This document shows positions 1 to 8,334 of a DNA stretch of 64,000 nt, piece by piece. The stretch comes from Cellulomonas sp. JH27-2 (GTDB lineage: Bacteria > Actinomycetota > Actinomycetes > Actinomycetales > Cellulomonadaceae). A program made the position numbers and the translations under genes. Each line of letters starts with the position of its first letter. Position 1 is the stretch's first letter. The stretch is from contig NZ_JACYFR010000001.1 in assembly GCF_014837175.1 (NCBI RefSeq), positions 496,001 through 560,000 of the forward strand. The letters are read 5' to 3'. The notes below the pieces were generated by a model. That model was not told the DNA's origin and made no database searches. It saw only the letters and a list, made by a program, of their open reading frames with translations.

Positions 1-693
1 GCTGGTTCCGGCCAGGTACTCCGAGACGACGGCCGCGCCGATGACGTACGTCGTCGCGACCCGCAGCCCGCCGAACGCACCCGGCACGGCCGCCGGGAGC
101 CGCACCAGCCAGAACTGGTTCCACCGCCGCCCGCCCAGCCCGCGCACCATGTCGACGTGCGCACCGTCGACGTCGGACATCGCGGTGACGGCCGCGACGA
201 GCACGGGGAAGAACACCGTCAGCGCGACGAGCAGCACCTTGGGCAGCAGCCCGAACCCCGCCCACAGGATCAGCAGCGGGGCCAGCACGACGGTCGGGAC
301 GGTCTGGGTGAGCGTGACCAGCGGGTACACGGTGTCGGCGACGACGGGGAACGCGGCGATCAGCACCGCGAGCGCCAGCCCGACGACCGCCCCGAGCACC
401 AGGCCGAGCGCGGCCTCGGTCAGGGTCGTGGCGATGTGCAGGCCCAGCAGCGGCGCCGACTCGACGCCCGCTGCGGCCACCTGCGAGGGCGCCGGCAGGA
501 CGAACTCCGGCAGGCCCGACGTCCGAGCCACCACCTCCCAGGCGCCGACCAGCACGACCGCGGCGAGGGTCGGTGCGAGCACTCGTCTGACCGCCGTCCT
601 GCTCCCCCGGCCACGCGCCGACGGGAGCGACGCGGGCGGGTCCGCGAGGGCCGTGCTCGGCGCCGCCCGGACCGGCAGCGCCGCGCGCGTCAC
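1..693 (-). CDS. ABC transporter permease, 5' part (thiamine/precursor uptake)
   Basis: This is a binding-protein-dependent transport permease of the SsuC/TauC/ThiX type, cut by the window edge, so only the first 231 residues are visible. A hydrophobic segment near residues 40-53 is followed by several membrane segments. The cytoplasmic EAA-like loop is seen as a region rich in Gly and Asp with the stretch MVRGLGGRRW. The GTG start overlaps the stop of the upstream gene by 4 bases (GTGA), so the two are probably translationally coupled. The TPP riboswitch ahead of the pair implies that it imports thiamine or a pyrimidine precursor. The substrate is inferred from context. The ATPase and binding protein would lie beyond the window. 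Confidence 0.85.
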   Translation of the reverse strand, partial: MTRAALPVRAAPSTALADPPASLPSARGRGSRTAVRRVLAPTLAAVVLVGAWEVVARTSGLPEFVLPAPSQVAAAGVESAPLLGLHIATTLTEAALGLVLGAVVGLALAVLIAAFPVVADTVYPLVTLTQTVPTVVLAPLLILWAGFGLLPKVLLVALTVFFPVLVAAVTAMSDVDGAHVDMVRGLGGRRWNQFWLVRLPAAVPGAFGGLRVATTYVIGAAVVSEYLAGTS

Positions 694-980
694 CGGAACT
701 TGCCGACGAGGTCCGCGATGCGCGGGCCGTCGTCGGCGCCCGTCTGCGCCACCTTGATGTGGCTGCTCACGCCGGCAGCGCCGGCCCGGACCGTCGCCTC
801 GTGGACCTCGCGCAGCAGCGACCAGACCTGGTCGGGCGTGCCCTCGACGGTGGTGCCCATGGCCCCCACCTCGTAGGTGAGGCCGGAGCCCTGGATCACC
901 GCGATGGCGGCGTCCACGTAGGCGTAGCGGTCGTGGTCGGTGCCGCTCGGGCGCGGCGAGACCTGGATCTGTGCGAGCAC
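690..980 (-). CDS. Thiamine-binding protein (YkoF/MTH1187 family)
   Basis: The 96-residue protein matches the small thiamine-binding YkoF/MTH1187 (DUF77) fold: an alpha/beta ferredoxin-like unit that opens with LAQIQVSPRPSG, has a central VGAMGTTVEGTPDQV stretch, and ends with helix and strand. Such proteins bind thiamine or its hydroxymethylpyrimidine moiety and commonly sit beside ThiX-type permeases. I chose the GTG at 980 because GGAGGA lies 5 bases upstream; longer in-frame starts would run back into the riboswitch. The gene is directly downstream of a TPP riboswitch and overlaps the permease by 4 bases, so it is expected to be off when thiamine pyrophosphate is abundant. Confidence 0.85.
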   Translation of the reverse strand: MLAQIQVSPRPSGTDHDRYAYVDAAIAVIQGSGLTYEVGAMGTTVEGTPDQVWSLLREVHEATVRAGAAGVSSHIKVAQTGADDGPRIADLVGKFR

Positions 981-1083
981 GGTGTCCTCCGGATTCGGGG
1001 CACACCAGCAGCAGGCCGTGGGCACGCACGACGGCGGGACGGACGCCGGCGACGACGTCCGCCGACGCCGCGCGAGACCGCGC

Positions 1084-1190
1084 ATCCCTCCGCTGGCATT
1101 ACCCAGTTCAGGTTCTCGGGTCGACGTGCGCCGGCACCCGGAGGTGCCACGGCCCGTCCTCTCAGCCCGACTGACTCGAGCTCCCCGGCG
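1084..1190 (-). promoter_or_regulatory. TPP riboswitch (THI element)
   Basis: Read on the minus strand, the hallmark blocks of the thiamine-pyrophosphate riboswitch are present in order: GGGCTGAGAGG, then a short variable stem-loop, then GAACCTGAACTGGGTAATGCC, closing with GCGGAGGGA. It lies about 100 bases before the GTG of the thiamine-binding protein gene and controls that gene and the permease behind it. In actinobacteria such elements usually hide the ribosome binding site when TPP is bound. I cannot tell by eye whether control here is translational or by termination. Confidence 0.93.
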
Positions 1191-1395
1191 TTGGCACCGC
1201 CGAACCTACAGCGTCCGGGCGGCTGGTCGCTATGGCGACCCGCTATCCGGACGTTCCCGGACTGTTCGGGTGATGTTGCGAGCGCGTGGCGGATCGACCG
1301 GTCGGTGGCCGCTATTGTTCGCGCGACGGGACGTTTGCCCCAGTCACAGGGGGCACGAACCCGGGCCCCCTCCACGCCTTCTCGCAGGGGGATCC

Positions 1396-3828
1396 GTGCC
1401 TCGCCGCCTCATCACCGCCGTCGCCGCCGCGGCGGCCCTCAGCCTGCTGCCGACGGCAGCCCAAGCCGCACTGCTGCCGCCGAGCAGCCCCACCAGCACC
1501 ACACCGGTCGCTCAGGACACCACGACGACGACGGGGACGCTGCACGTCGCCGTCGGTGACGACTTCGCCGGAGGCAAGGACGTCTACCTCGCCAAGGTCA
1601 CCACCGACGACGGCGTCCTGAACGTCCCGACGGCTGTTACCGCGGACCTCGACCCGACCCTCGAGTCCGGTGACCAGGTCGAGGTCACGACCAACAGCGC
1701 GGGCACGGTCACGGACGTCGCGGCCGCGACGCCCGACGACGAGGCAGGCACGCAGGCCGCGGCAGGTCTGAGCTCGTCGGCGGGGCTCGCGGCAGCGGCC
1801 GGTGTTACGCCGGTAGCCGGAGTCCCGAACAGCGGGCAGCACTACGTCACCCTGATCCCGATCACGTGGACCGGGGCGCCGGCCTTCAACACGAGCTCGG
1901 CCACGAGTGCCGTCGCGAATGTCGACAGCTACTACAACACCGTCAGCAAGGGCCGCATCCGCGTGGCTGTCCGTCAGAACGTGACGACCCCGGTCACGCT
2001 GGCCTCCGCCCCGACAGCAGCGAACAGCTGCAGCGCCGATGCCATCGAAGCGGCGGCGAAGAAGGCCCTGCCGTCGATCTACACGACAGCCGTGACTCCC
2101 GCGAACCGCTTCGAGCACATCGTGTACCTGGTCCCGGAGATCGCCGGTTGCGACTACACCGGCTTCGGCTCGATCAACGCGTGGGCCGACGGCCGCAACC
2201 ATATGTGGCTCTTCGGCGCCCCGGCACTGACCAATGCCGTCTTCGCGCACGAGTTCGGCCACAACCTGGGTCTCGAGCACTCCGGCGCGATCTCGTGCCC
2301 GTTCTCGTCCGCGAAGGTCGCACTCCCCCTCGGCACGTGCGCTGACGTGTACGGCGACCCGTGGGACATCATGGGCAACTCGACCTACGCGCCGCACGTC
2401 ATGACGTCGCCGTTCCCGAACACCGCTGTCGACGCCGGGCACATGTCAGCCGTCAACATGGCGCGTCTGGGTCTGCTCTCCTCGACCGAGCAGACGCGCG
2501 TGACGACGACCTCGGCCACCGTCACGCTCAATGCCGTCGCCTCTGGCTCGGGCCTGCGACTCGTCACGGTCCCGTGGGGCAACCGCACGTTCACCATCGA
2601 GTACCGCGCGCCGGTCGGAGTGGACAGCTGGATCACCAAGCCGAACGGCCTCGCCATCGGTGGCACCGCCATCCCCGCCGCAGGAAGCGGTGTGGTGCTG
2701 CGCGAGCGTGACGGCAGCGGCGTGAACAGCCAGGACGGCGTCTTCTTCTTCAACGGCAACCAGGCAGCCATCGGTGCCGGCCAGCAGGTCGGCGCAGCTG
2801 ACAGGTCGTTGCAGGTCAAGGTCAACTCGGTCGGAGGTACAGCGACCAACCCGACTGCCAGCGTCACCGTCACCCGCGCCGCCGACAAGACCGCGCCGAT
2901 CATCGGCACGTACGGCTACTGGAACGCGGAGAAGTCGTGGCCCCGCGCGGGCGTCGTGCTGACGTCGAGCACGCTCTCGGTCGGGTACCTGTCCGTCGGT
3001 GACGCGGACTCGGCCGTCTCGTCGGTCACGCTGTACGTCGACGGCAAGGCCCGTGCGAGGGTCGGCCAGTCCCTGAGCGCCACCAGGCTGGCGGTCGGCG
3101 GCCTGAGCCAGGGCGCCCACAAGTGGCACCTCACGGTCCGCGACCTGTTCGGCAACAGCCGCAGCACGTCGGACGCTGCGTTCCGCGTCGACACCGCCAA
3201 GCCGACGATCACGTCGTCGCCGCGTGCCTCGCTCATCAAGGGCACGGTCTCCACCAAGACCGTCCCCGCGGCCGTCCTGTGGAAGGCGAGCGACGCCTGC
3301 GGCATCTACGGCAGCTGGGTCGGCGGCTCGAACGGCCTGGACAAGCAGTGGAACGGCACGCCCAAGACCGTGAACACCCGCATCACGTTCAGCCGCACCA
3401 CGCAGTTCGGTGCCCAGGTCTACGACTGCCGCGGCCAGCTGTCCTCGCTGGCCAAGGGTCCCAAGACCAAGGCGACCCTGGACAAGCAGTCCAAGCGCAA
3501 GGGCTACCACGGCACGTGGACGGCGACGAAGGCCAAGAAGTCGCTGGGCGGGACCGAGCAGGTCACGAAGAAGAAGAAGGCCTACGTCACCTACAAGGTC
3601 AAGGCCCGCAGCATCGGCTGGGTCGCGACCAAGGGCAAGGACCGCGGCAAGGCGGCGGTCTACGTCGACGGCCACAAGGTCGCGGTGGTGAACCTCTACG
3701 CCAAGAAGACCACCTACGCGCAGCAGGTCTTCACCAAGACGTTCAGCAAGGCGGGTACGCACACGATCAAGATCGTGAACCTGTCCTCCAAGAAGGTCGG
3801 CGTCGACGCGTTCACGCGCCTGTCGTAG
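1396..3828 (+). CDS. Secreted zinc metalloprotease (gametolysin/M11-like) with C-terminal beta domains
   Basis: The GTG at 1396 follows AGGGGG and starts a clean signal peptide (basic start, hydrophobic Ala/Leu core, cleavage near AQA). The longer ORF upstream of it is non-coding. The 810-residue protein carries the metzincin zinc motif HEFGHNLGLEH at residues 285-295 and a downstream Met-turn-like IMGNS, the arrangement of peptidase M11 (gametolysin). Residues from about 500 on form beta-rich, Ig-like modules, one starting ADKTAPIIGTYGYW, and a Lys-rich C-terminal domain likely to bind cell wall or carbohydrate. It is expected to be exported and to cleave extracellular proteins. A strong terminator follows. 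The natural substrate is unknown. Confidence 0.85.
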   Translation: MPRRLITAVAAAAALSLLPTAAQAALLPPSSPTSTTPVAQDTTTTTGTLHVAVGDDFAGGKDVYLAKVTTDDGVLNVPTAVTADLDPTLESGDQVEVTTNSAGTVTDVAAATPDDEAGTQAAAGLSSSAGLAAAAGVTPVAGVPNSGQHYVTLIPITWTGAPAFNTSSATSAVANVDSYYNTVSKGRIRVAVRQNVTTPVTLASAPTAANSCSADAIEAAAKKALPSIYTTAVTPANRFEHIVYLVPEIAGCDYTGFGSINAWADGRNHMWLFGAPALTNAVFAHEFGHNLGLEHSGAISCPFSSAKVALPLGTCADVYGDPWDIMGNSTYAPHVMTSPFPNTAVDAGHMSAVNMARLGLLSSTEQTRVTTTSATVTLNAVASGSGLRLVTVPWGNRTFTIEYRAPVGVDSWITKPNGLAIGGTAIPAAGSGVVLRERDGSGVNSQDGVFFFNGNQAAIGAGQQVGAADRSLQVKVNSVGGTATNPTASVTVTRAADKTAPIIGTYGYWNAEKSWPRAGVVLTSSTLSVGYLSVGDADSAVSSVTLYVDGKARARVGQSLSATRLAVGGLSQGAHKWHLTVRDLFGNSRSTSDAAFRVDTAKPTITSSPRASLIKGTVSTKTVPAAVLWKASDACGIYGSWVGGSNGLDKQWNGTPKTVNTRITFSRTTQFGAQVYDCRGQLSSLAKGPKTKATLDKQSKRKGYHGTWTATKAKKSLGGTEQVTKKKKAYVTYKVKARSIGWVATKGKDRGKAAVYVDGHKVAVVNLYAKKTTYAQQVFTKTFSKAGTHTIKIVNLSSKKVGVDAFTRLS

Positions 3829-3848
3829 TGCCTGCAGTCACCTGAGCC

Positions 3849-3881
3849 GGGCCCACGCCGCGTCGATCGCGGCGTGGGCCC
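3849..3881. terminator. Bidirectional hairpin terminator
   Basis: A perfect 14-bp inverted repeat with a 5-base loop (TCGAT) lies between the convergent protease gene and the membrane gene that ends at 3903. There is no long T tract, which is usual for high-GC actinobacterial terminators. It can serve both strands. Confidence 0.8.
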
Positions 3882-3902
3882 CGCTCTTGGGGGGTGGGAC
3901 CG

Positions 3903-4556
3903 CTATGCGGCCGGGGTGCAGGTGTCGACGTCGGCCAGGAACTGGACAGGCGACGACGTCGGGACCTGCGCGCTCCAGCCGTCGTCGGTCACGACGACCT
4001 CCCAGCCGGCGCCCTGCAGGCACGCGACGGTCGCCTCGGGCCAGACGCCGGGTGACGCCTGGGCCGAGGACTCGAACGCCGATGCCGGCACCGAGCCCGT
4101 CGCCGCGTCGATCGCGGCACGGTAGGGCCCCAGGTCCGGTTCGCCGTGCTGCTCGACGGTCAGCCGCGCGGGCGCGGCACTGTCCGCCTCGGACAGGGGC
4201 TGGTCCTGCGCCGGCGGGGGCGCTGTCGCGGCGGCGGCCACGTCGGCGGCCAGGGCCTCGACGCTCCACACCTGGCCCGACGACGCACCGTCCATCGCCG
4301 CCCCGTCCGCCATCGACGCCGCCGAGTCCCCGGAGTCGCTCACCGGTCCGAGCCCCCCCAGCAGGCTCGGACCGGCGACCGCGACCACCCCCACCACGAC
4401 GGCGAGAGATCCTGCGCCCAGCGCAACGGAACGCGCCGCACGCCGACGTCGCCCACGCCGGACGGCACCCGCCACGTCGACGGGCACTGCCGGCACCTCG
4501 CGCGCGAGAGCCTGCAGGCCCGCCGCCCAGTCCTCGTCGCTCGTCGGCTCAGGCAT
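3903..4556 (-). CDS. Membrane protein, probable anti-sigma partner
   Basis: The 217-residue protein has a short acidic N-terminus, an Arg-rich patch (RRGRRRRAARS) and one membrane helix at about residues 43-66, followed by an Ala/Asp-rich extracytoplasmic domain with two late cysteines. It overlaps the end of the sigma factor gene by 8 bases, which is the usual place for an anti-sigma or sensor partner. No zinc-finger anti-sigma motif (HxxxCxxC) is visible in the short cytoplasmic part. The anti-sigma role is therefore inferred from position and topology only. Confidence 0.6.
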   Translation of the reverse strand: MPEPTSDEDWAAGLQALAREVPAVPVDVAGAVRRGRRRRAARSVALGAGSLAVVVGVVAVAGPSLLGGLGPVSDSGDSAASMADGAAMDGASSGQVWSVEALAADVAAAATAPPPAQDQPLSEADSAAPARLTVEQHGEPDLGPYRAAIDAATGSVPASAFESSAQASPGVWPEATVACLQGAGWEVVVTDDGWSAQVPTSSPVQFLADVDTCTPAA

Positions 4557-5178
4557 CGACGCCTCCCCGCAGGTCGCCCAGCGTGGCCCGCAGACGGTGC
4601 AGCCCGCGCGACGCCTGGGTCTTGACCGTGCCCGCGCTCACACCCAGGTCGTCGGCCGTCTCGCGCTCGGACAGCCCGACGAGGTAGCGCAGCACGACGA
4701 CGCGGCGTTGCTGCGGGCTCAGCTGCGCCAGGGCGCGGACCAGCTCGTCGCGGTGCTCGACGGCCGCACCGGCGTCGGCGCCCGCGGTGTGCGGCACGGC
4801 CTCGGGTGCCACCAGGACCTCGCGACGACGACGACGCCAGGTGTCGATCCGCGCGTTCGCCATCACGCGGCGCGCGTAGGCCATCGGGTCGCCCGCGCGG
4901 GCGCGCGGCCAGGCGGTGTACGTACGGACCAGGGCGGTCTGGACGAGCTCTGCAGCGGCGTGCACGTCGCCCGTCAGGAGCCACGCCGTGCGGCCCAGCT
5001 CCGCCTGCGCGCGCCTGGCGAACGCGGTGAAATCAGCGTCGCGGTCCCCGGTCCAGGCGATGCCGCCCGCTCCAGACGAGGGCCCCGGCGCCGCCTCGCC
5101 GTGATCGACCGCAGGCACGGCGCCAGGCGCGCCGACGGGCGGGCTGTCCTCGCCCAGGTCCGCCATGAGCACCGTCAT
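4549..5178 (-). CDS. RNA polymerase sigma factor, SigE/ECF type
   Basis: Region 2 is seen from about residue 47 (DFTAFARRAQAELGRTAWLL) through the YARRVMANARIDTWRRRRRE segment that melts and contacts the -10. Region 4 is seen at LSPQQRRVVVLRYLVGLSERETADDLGVSAGTVKTQASRGLHRL, with a clear helix-turn-helix. This is the SigE-like ECF family common in actinobacteria. The start at 5178 begins MTVLMADLGED; the ATG at 5166 is also possible. Upstream in-frame codons have no ribosome site. The gene is followed, with overlap, by a membrane protein that is probably its regulator. Confidence 0.9.
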   Translation of the reverse strand: MTVLMADLGEDSPPVGAPGAVPAVDHGEAAPGPSSGAGGIAWTGDRDADFTAFARRAQAELGRTAWLLTGDVHAAAELVQTALVRTYTAWPRARAGDPMAYARRVMANARIDTWRRRRREVLVAPEAVPHTAGADAGAAVEHRDELVRALAQLSPQQRRVVVLRYLVGLSERETADDLGVSAGTVKTQASRGLHRLRATLGDLRGGVDA

Positions 5179-5421
5179 ACCCGAATACACGTCCCGATCC
5201 GCGGATTGGTTGACAGGAAGGGCGAGACTTTTCGGGGTGTTGTGCCGTACCGTTGCACCTGTAGTCGCAGTGCATCGATTGTCATGACCGCCGCGGACGC
5301 CCTCACGGGTGCTCGGCAAGACGTTCTCGAGCTTGCTCGGGACGGACGACGACCACCGTGATCACCGGTCTCCGGCCAGTTGCCGGAGGTTGTCCGACCG
5401 TACGACAGAAGAGAGAACGAC

Positions 5422-5625
5422 ATGGCCACCGGCACCGTGAAGTGGTTCAACGCCGAGAAGGGCTTCGGCTTCATCGCCCCCGAGGACGGCGGAACCGACG
5501 TCTTCGTGCACTACTCCGCGATCACCTCCAGCGGCTACCGCACGCTCGAGGAGAACCAGAAGGTCGAGTTCGAGACGACCCAGGGCCCCAAGGGTCCCCA
5601 GGCGTCGAACGTCTCGCCGCTCTGA
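5422..5625 (+). CDS. cspA: Cold-shock protein (CspA family)
   Basis: The 67-residue single cold-shock domain carries both RNA-binding motifs, [12 protein letters not shown] (RNP1) and DVFVHYSAI (RNP2). It binds single-stranded nucleic acid and acts as an RNA chaperone. The ATG at 5422 is preceded by the purine run AAGAGAGAA. The 240 bases between this gene and the divergent sigma gene are enough for a long 5' leader, as in other csp genes, but I could not assign one. A strong terminator follows. Confidence 0.96.
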   Translation: MATGTVKWFNAEKGFGFIAPEDGGTDVFVHYSAITSSGYRTLEENQKVEFETTQGPKGPQASNVSPL

Positions 5626-5644
5626 TCCTCGCGATCATCTGAGC

Positions 5645-5676
5645 AGAACCCCCGGCCGTTCGCGGCCGGGGGTTCT
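5645..5676 (+). terminator. Rho-independent-type terminator of cspA
   Basis: A perfect 14-bp stem (AGAACCCCCGGCCG with its complement) closes on a TTCG tetraloop, 20 bases after the cspA stop codon. The stable TTCG loop and high GC content make this a strong terminator. Confidence 0.9.
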
Positions 5677-5840
5677 GTCGCACCTGGGCCCACTCGCCTC
5701 GGATCACCCCCGCTCCACGCAGGACCCGGGAACTCGGCGTCCACGCCGGTCGTTCCACCCATGCATCGTCGGCTGCCGCCGCGCCCGCGTCGGCCCCCCG
5801 CCCGTCATGCTCCACGCTGGACCCACAGGACGGACGCCAC

Positions 5841-6911
5841 ATGTCGACGACGACCACCACGCAGCGCCCCCGCGAGAGGGCGGTCAGCGACTTCACCGAG
5901 CTCACGAAGGCCGTGCAGGCCGCCGGCCTCATGCGGCGCCGCCCGGGCCACTACACCGCACGGATCGCCGGTGCCGTCGTCGCGATGGCCGGGCTGGTCA
6001 CGGCGATCGTGCTGATCGGCGACTCGTGGTGGCAGCTCCTCGTCGCCGGCGTGGCCGCCGTCGTGCTCACGCAGATCGCGTTCCTGGGCCACGACGCCGC
6101 ACACCGTCAGATCTGGAACTCGGGCAAGGCGAACACCTGGACGTCGCTGGTGCTCGCGGACCTGTTCGTCGGCCTCTCCTACGGCTGGTGGCAGCACAAG
6201 CACACCCGCCACCACGCGAAGCCCAACCAGATCGACGCGGACCCGGACATCGAGCTCGAGGCCCTGTCGCTCACGCCCGAGCGCGCCCAGGCCCGCACCA
6301 CGCCGCTGGGCCGCTGGTACCTGAACCACCAGGGCTGGTTCTTCTTCCCCCTGCTGTTCCTGGAGGGCCTGGACCTGCACGTCTCGGCGATCAAGCGCCT
6401 GAAGAGCAAGGAGCCGCTCGAGCACCGCGCCGTCGAGGTCGCCATGCTCGCGGTCAGGCTGGGCGGCGCGCTCGCGCTCGTGTTCACGGTCATGTCCCCG
6501 CTCAAGGGCCTCGCGTTCTTCGGCATCCAGCTGGGCCTGTTCGGGTTCTACATGGGCGCCTCGTTCGCCCCCAACCACAAGGGCATGCCGCTGCTGCCCA
6601 AGAACGCGAAGGTGGACTTCCTGCGCCGCCAGGTGCTGACCAGCCGCAACATCCGCGGCGGCCGCTGGGTCGACGTGCTCATGGGCGGCCTCAACCACCA
6701 GGTCGAGCACCACCTGTTCCCGTCGATGCCCCGTGCCACGCTCCGTCGCGCCCAGCCGATCGTGCGGGAGTACTGCGAGAAGCACAACATCCCGTACCTG
6801 GCGGTCTCGCTGCCGAAGTCGTACGCCATCATCGTCCGGCACCTCAACACCGTCGGGCGCCCCGACCGCGACCTGTTCGCGTGCCCCATCACGGCCCTGT
6901 ACCGAGCCTGA
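5841..6911 (+). CDS. Membrane fatty-acid desaturase
   Basis: The 356-residue protein has the three histidine boxes of the membrane di-iron desaturases: HDAAH at 84-88, HKHTRHH at 119-125 and HQVEHH at 286-291. The QxxHH-type third box places it with acyl-lipid/acyl-CoA front-end-like desaturases (DesA3/linoleoyl-CoA desaturase group of actinobacteria). Membrane segments lie at about 44-62, 65-82 and 205-245. It introduces a double bond into membrane fatty acids using O2 and electrons from a ferredoxin or reductase. Its position just after a cold-shock gene suits adjustment of membrane fluidity, although the two are separated by a terminator. Confidence 0.92.
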   Translation: MSTTTTTQRPRERAVSDFTELTKAVQAAGLMRRRPGHYTARIAGAVVAMAGLVTAIVLIGDSWWQLLVAGVAAVVLTQIAFLGHDAAHRQIWNSGKANTWTSLVLADLFVGLSYGWWQHKHTRHHAKPNQIDADPDIELEALSLTPERAQARTTPLGRWYLNHQGWFFFPLLFLEGLDLHVSAIKRLKSKEPLEHRAVEVAMLAVRLGGALALVFTVMSPLKGLAFFGIQLGLFGFYMGASFAPNHKGMPLLPKNAKVDFLRRQVLTSRNIRGGRWVDVLMGGLNHQVEHHLFPSMPRATLRRAQPIVREYCEKHNIPYLAVSLPKSYAIIVRHLNTVGRPDRDLFACPITALYRA

Positions 6912-6992
6912 TCGGGATCCACGGAACCGCGTGATCACGCACCACGACGGACCTTGGCACACCCACACGGCCCGACCACCTAGACTCACCCC

Positions 6993-7289
6993 GTGATCTT
7001 CAAGGCGGTGGGCGAGGGCAGGCCCTACCCGGACCACGGGCTCGAGACGCCCAAGCAGTGGTCCGAGGTGGCGCCGCGCCAGATCAGGCTCGACGAGCTG
7101 GTCACCACCAAGCGCACCCTGGACCTCGACGCGCTGCTCGCCGACGACTCCACGTTCTACGGCGACCTGTTCGCCCACGTGGTGCAGTACAAGGGTGTGA
7201 TGTACCTCGAGGACGGGCTCCACCGCGCCGTCCGGGCCGCGCTGCACCAGCGCGCCATCCTGCACGCGCGGGTGCTGGTGATCGAGTGA
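6993..7289 (+). CDS. Conserved actinobacterial protein of unknown function
   Basis: The 98-residue soluble protein (VIFKAVGEGRPYPDHGL at the start) is well conserved in this group of actinobacteria as I recall it, but I know no experimental role. The segment FYGDLFAHVVQYKGVMYLEDGLHRAVRAAL looks like a compact alpha/beta domain. The GTG start has TAGACT exactly 6 bases upstream and no ribosome site, so the mRNA is probably leaderless. It is tightly followed by the LytR_C protein gene and likely co-transcribed with it. Confidence 0.8.
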   Translation: MIFKAVGEGRPYPDHGLETPKQWSEVAPRQIRLDELVTTKRTLDLDALLADDSTFYGDLFAHVVQYKGVMYLEDGLHRAVRAALHQRAILHARVLVIE

Positions 7290-7291
7290 GC

Positions 7292-7924
7292 ATGGACGCG
7301 GACCGCGCGCGGGCCGCCCGCCGCCGGCACATGCACGAGCGGCAGGCCGTGATCTTCGGCGTGCTGCTCGCCGCCCTCGCCGTCATCGGCCTGGGCGCCG
7401 CCGCCGTGTACACCGACTCGATCGACCTCCCCTTCTTCGACAAGTCGTTCGCGGCGGACCCGACCCCGACGCCCACGCGCGACTCGGTGCCATGCCCGCC
7501 GCAGGGTGCGCTCCCGGTGAAGTACTCCAAGGTCAAGGTCAACGTCTACAACGGCACGCAGACCGCGGGCCTGGCAGGCAAGACGGCCGACGACCTCAAG
7601 GACAGAGGCTTCAAGGTCGCGACGACGACGAACGCGCCCGTCCAGTACGCGGGCGTGGCGCGCATCAACTTCGGCTACAAGGGCGTCGCCCAGGCGTACA
7701 CGCTCGCGGCCCAGCTCCCGGACGCCGAGCTGACGCTCGACGCGCGGGCCGGCACGAGCGTCGACCTGACCCTCGGATCGGACTTCAACGACCTGACCGC
7801 TGAGGACTCCGTCGACCTCGACAAGGACCAGCCGCTCGTCGCGGCGGCCAACTGCACGCCGTACGAGGAGCTCGCGACCCCGAAGGCCACGGCGAAGGCG
7901 ACCAAGGCTGCGGCCAAGAAGTAG
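7292..7924 (+). CDS. LytR C-terminal-domain membrane protein
   Basis: The protein has a basic cytoplasmic N-terminus, one membrane helix at about residues 18-40 and an extracytoplasmic LytR_C domain beginning near VKVNVYNGTQTAGLAGKTADDL, the typical motif of this domain. A Lys/Ala-rich tail follows. LytR_C proteins are cell-envelope proteins often found near LytR-CpsA-Psr ligases; their biochemical role is unclear. I use the ATG at 7292. An in-frame GTG at 7286 overlapping the previous stop (GTGA) is an equally plausible coupled start. Confidence 0.85.
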   Translation: MDADRARAARRRHMHERQAVIFGVLLAALAVIGLGAAAVYTDSIDLPFFDKSFAADPTPTPTRDSVPCPPQGALPVKYSKVKVNVYNGTQTAGLAGKTADDLKDRGFKVATTTNAPVQYAGVARINFGYKGVAQAYTLAAQLPDAELTLDARAGTSVDLTLGSDFNDLTAEDSVDLDKDQPLVAAANCTPYEELATPKATAKATKAAAKK

Positions 7925-7993
7925 CTCGCGTGGCGGACCGTCCCCGTCCGTGCCACCGTGGAGGTCACCGCACCGACACGTGAGGAGTCGACG

Positions 7994-8206
7994 ATGAGCG
8001 AGTCCACCCCGGTCCCCGACCACGTCATCCCGGGCGAGGGCGCACCCGATCCCGTGATCGCGACGGCGCCGACAGCTCCGCCCGCCCCCGACGACGAGAC
8101 GGGCCTCGACGCGTACATCGACAAGGACCAGCCGGCTGTCATGCCGGTGGGCGGCATGGCCGCCGGCACGGTGCCGCGGGCGCCGCGAGACGCGGAGAAC
8201 AAGTAG
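7994..8206 (+). CDS. Small acidic hypothetical protein
   Basis: This 70-residue, Pro/Asp-rich protein of low complexity has no recognised domain. The ATG at 7994 is preceded by GAGGAG at good spacing. A short match, YIDKDQPAVMP, resembles DLDKDQPLV near the end of the upstream LytR_C protein, suggesting a shared peptide motif or a distant duplication. It is probably the last gene of the 6993-8206 group. Function unknown. Confidence 0.6.
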   Translation: MSESTPVPDHVIPGEGAPDPVIATAPTAPPAPDDETGLDAYIDKDQPAVMPVGGMAAGTVPRAPRDAENK

Positions 8207-8334
8207 AGGTTTCGCCGCCCTCGTCGACCCGGCACTGGCCCGGCCGATAACCTGGCCTCCCGCCCGGGTCGCTCGACCCACGTCGACGGAGGCTTCCCCT
8301 GCACCAGCTCCTGCGATCCCGCGTCGCCGTCTGG

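Noticed and set aside
940..1395. N-terminal 152 residues of the long protease ORF
   Set aside because: This part runs through the riboswitch region on the other strand and is Arg/Pro-rich. A signal peptide with ribosome site starts at 1396.
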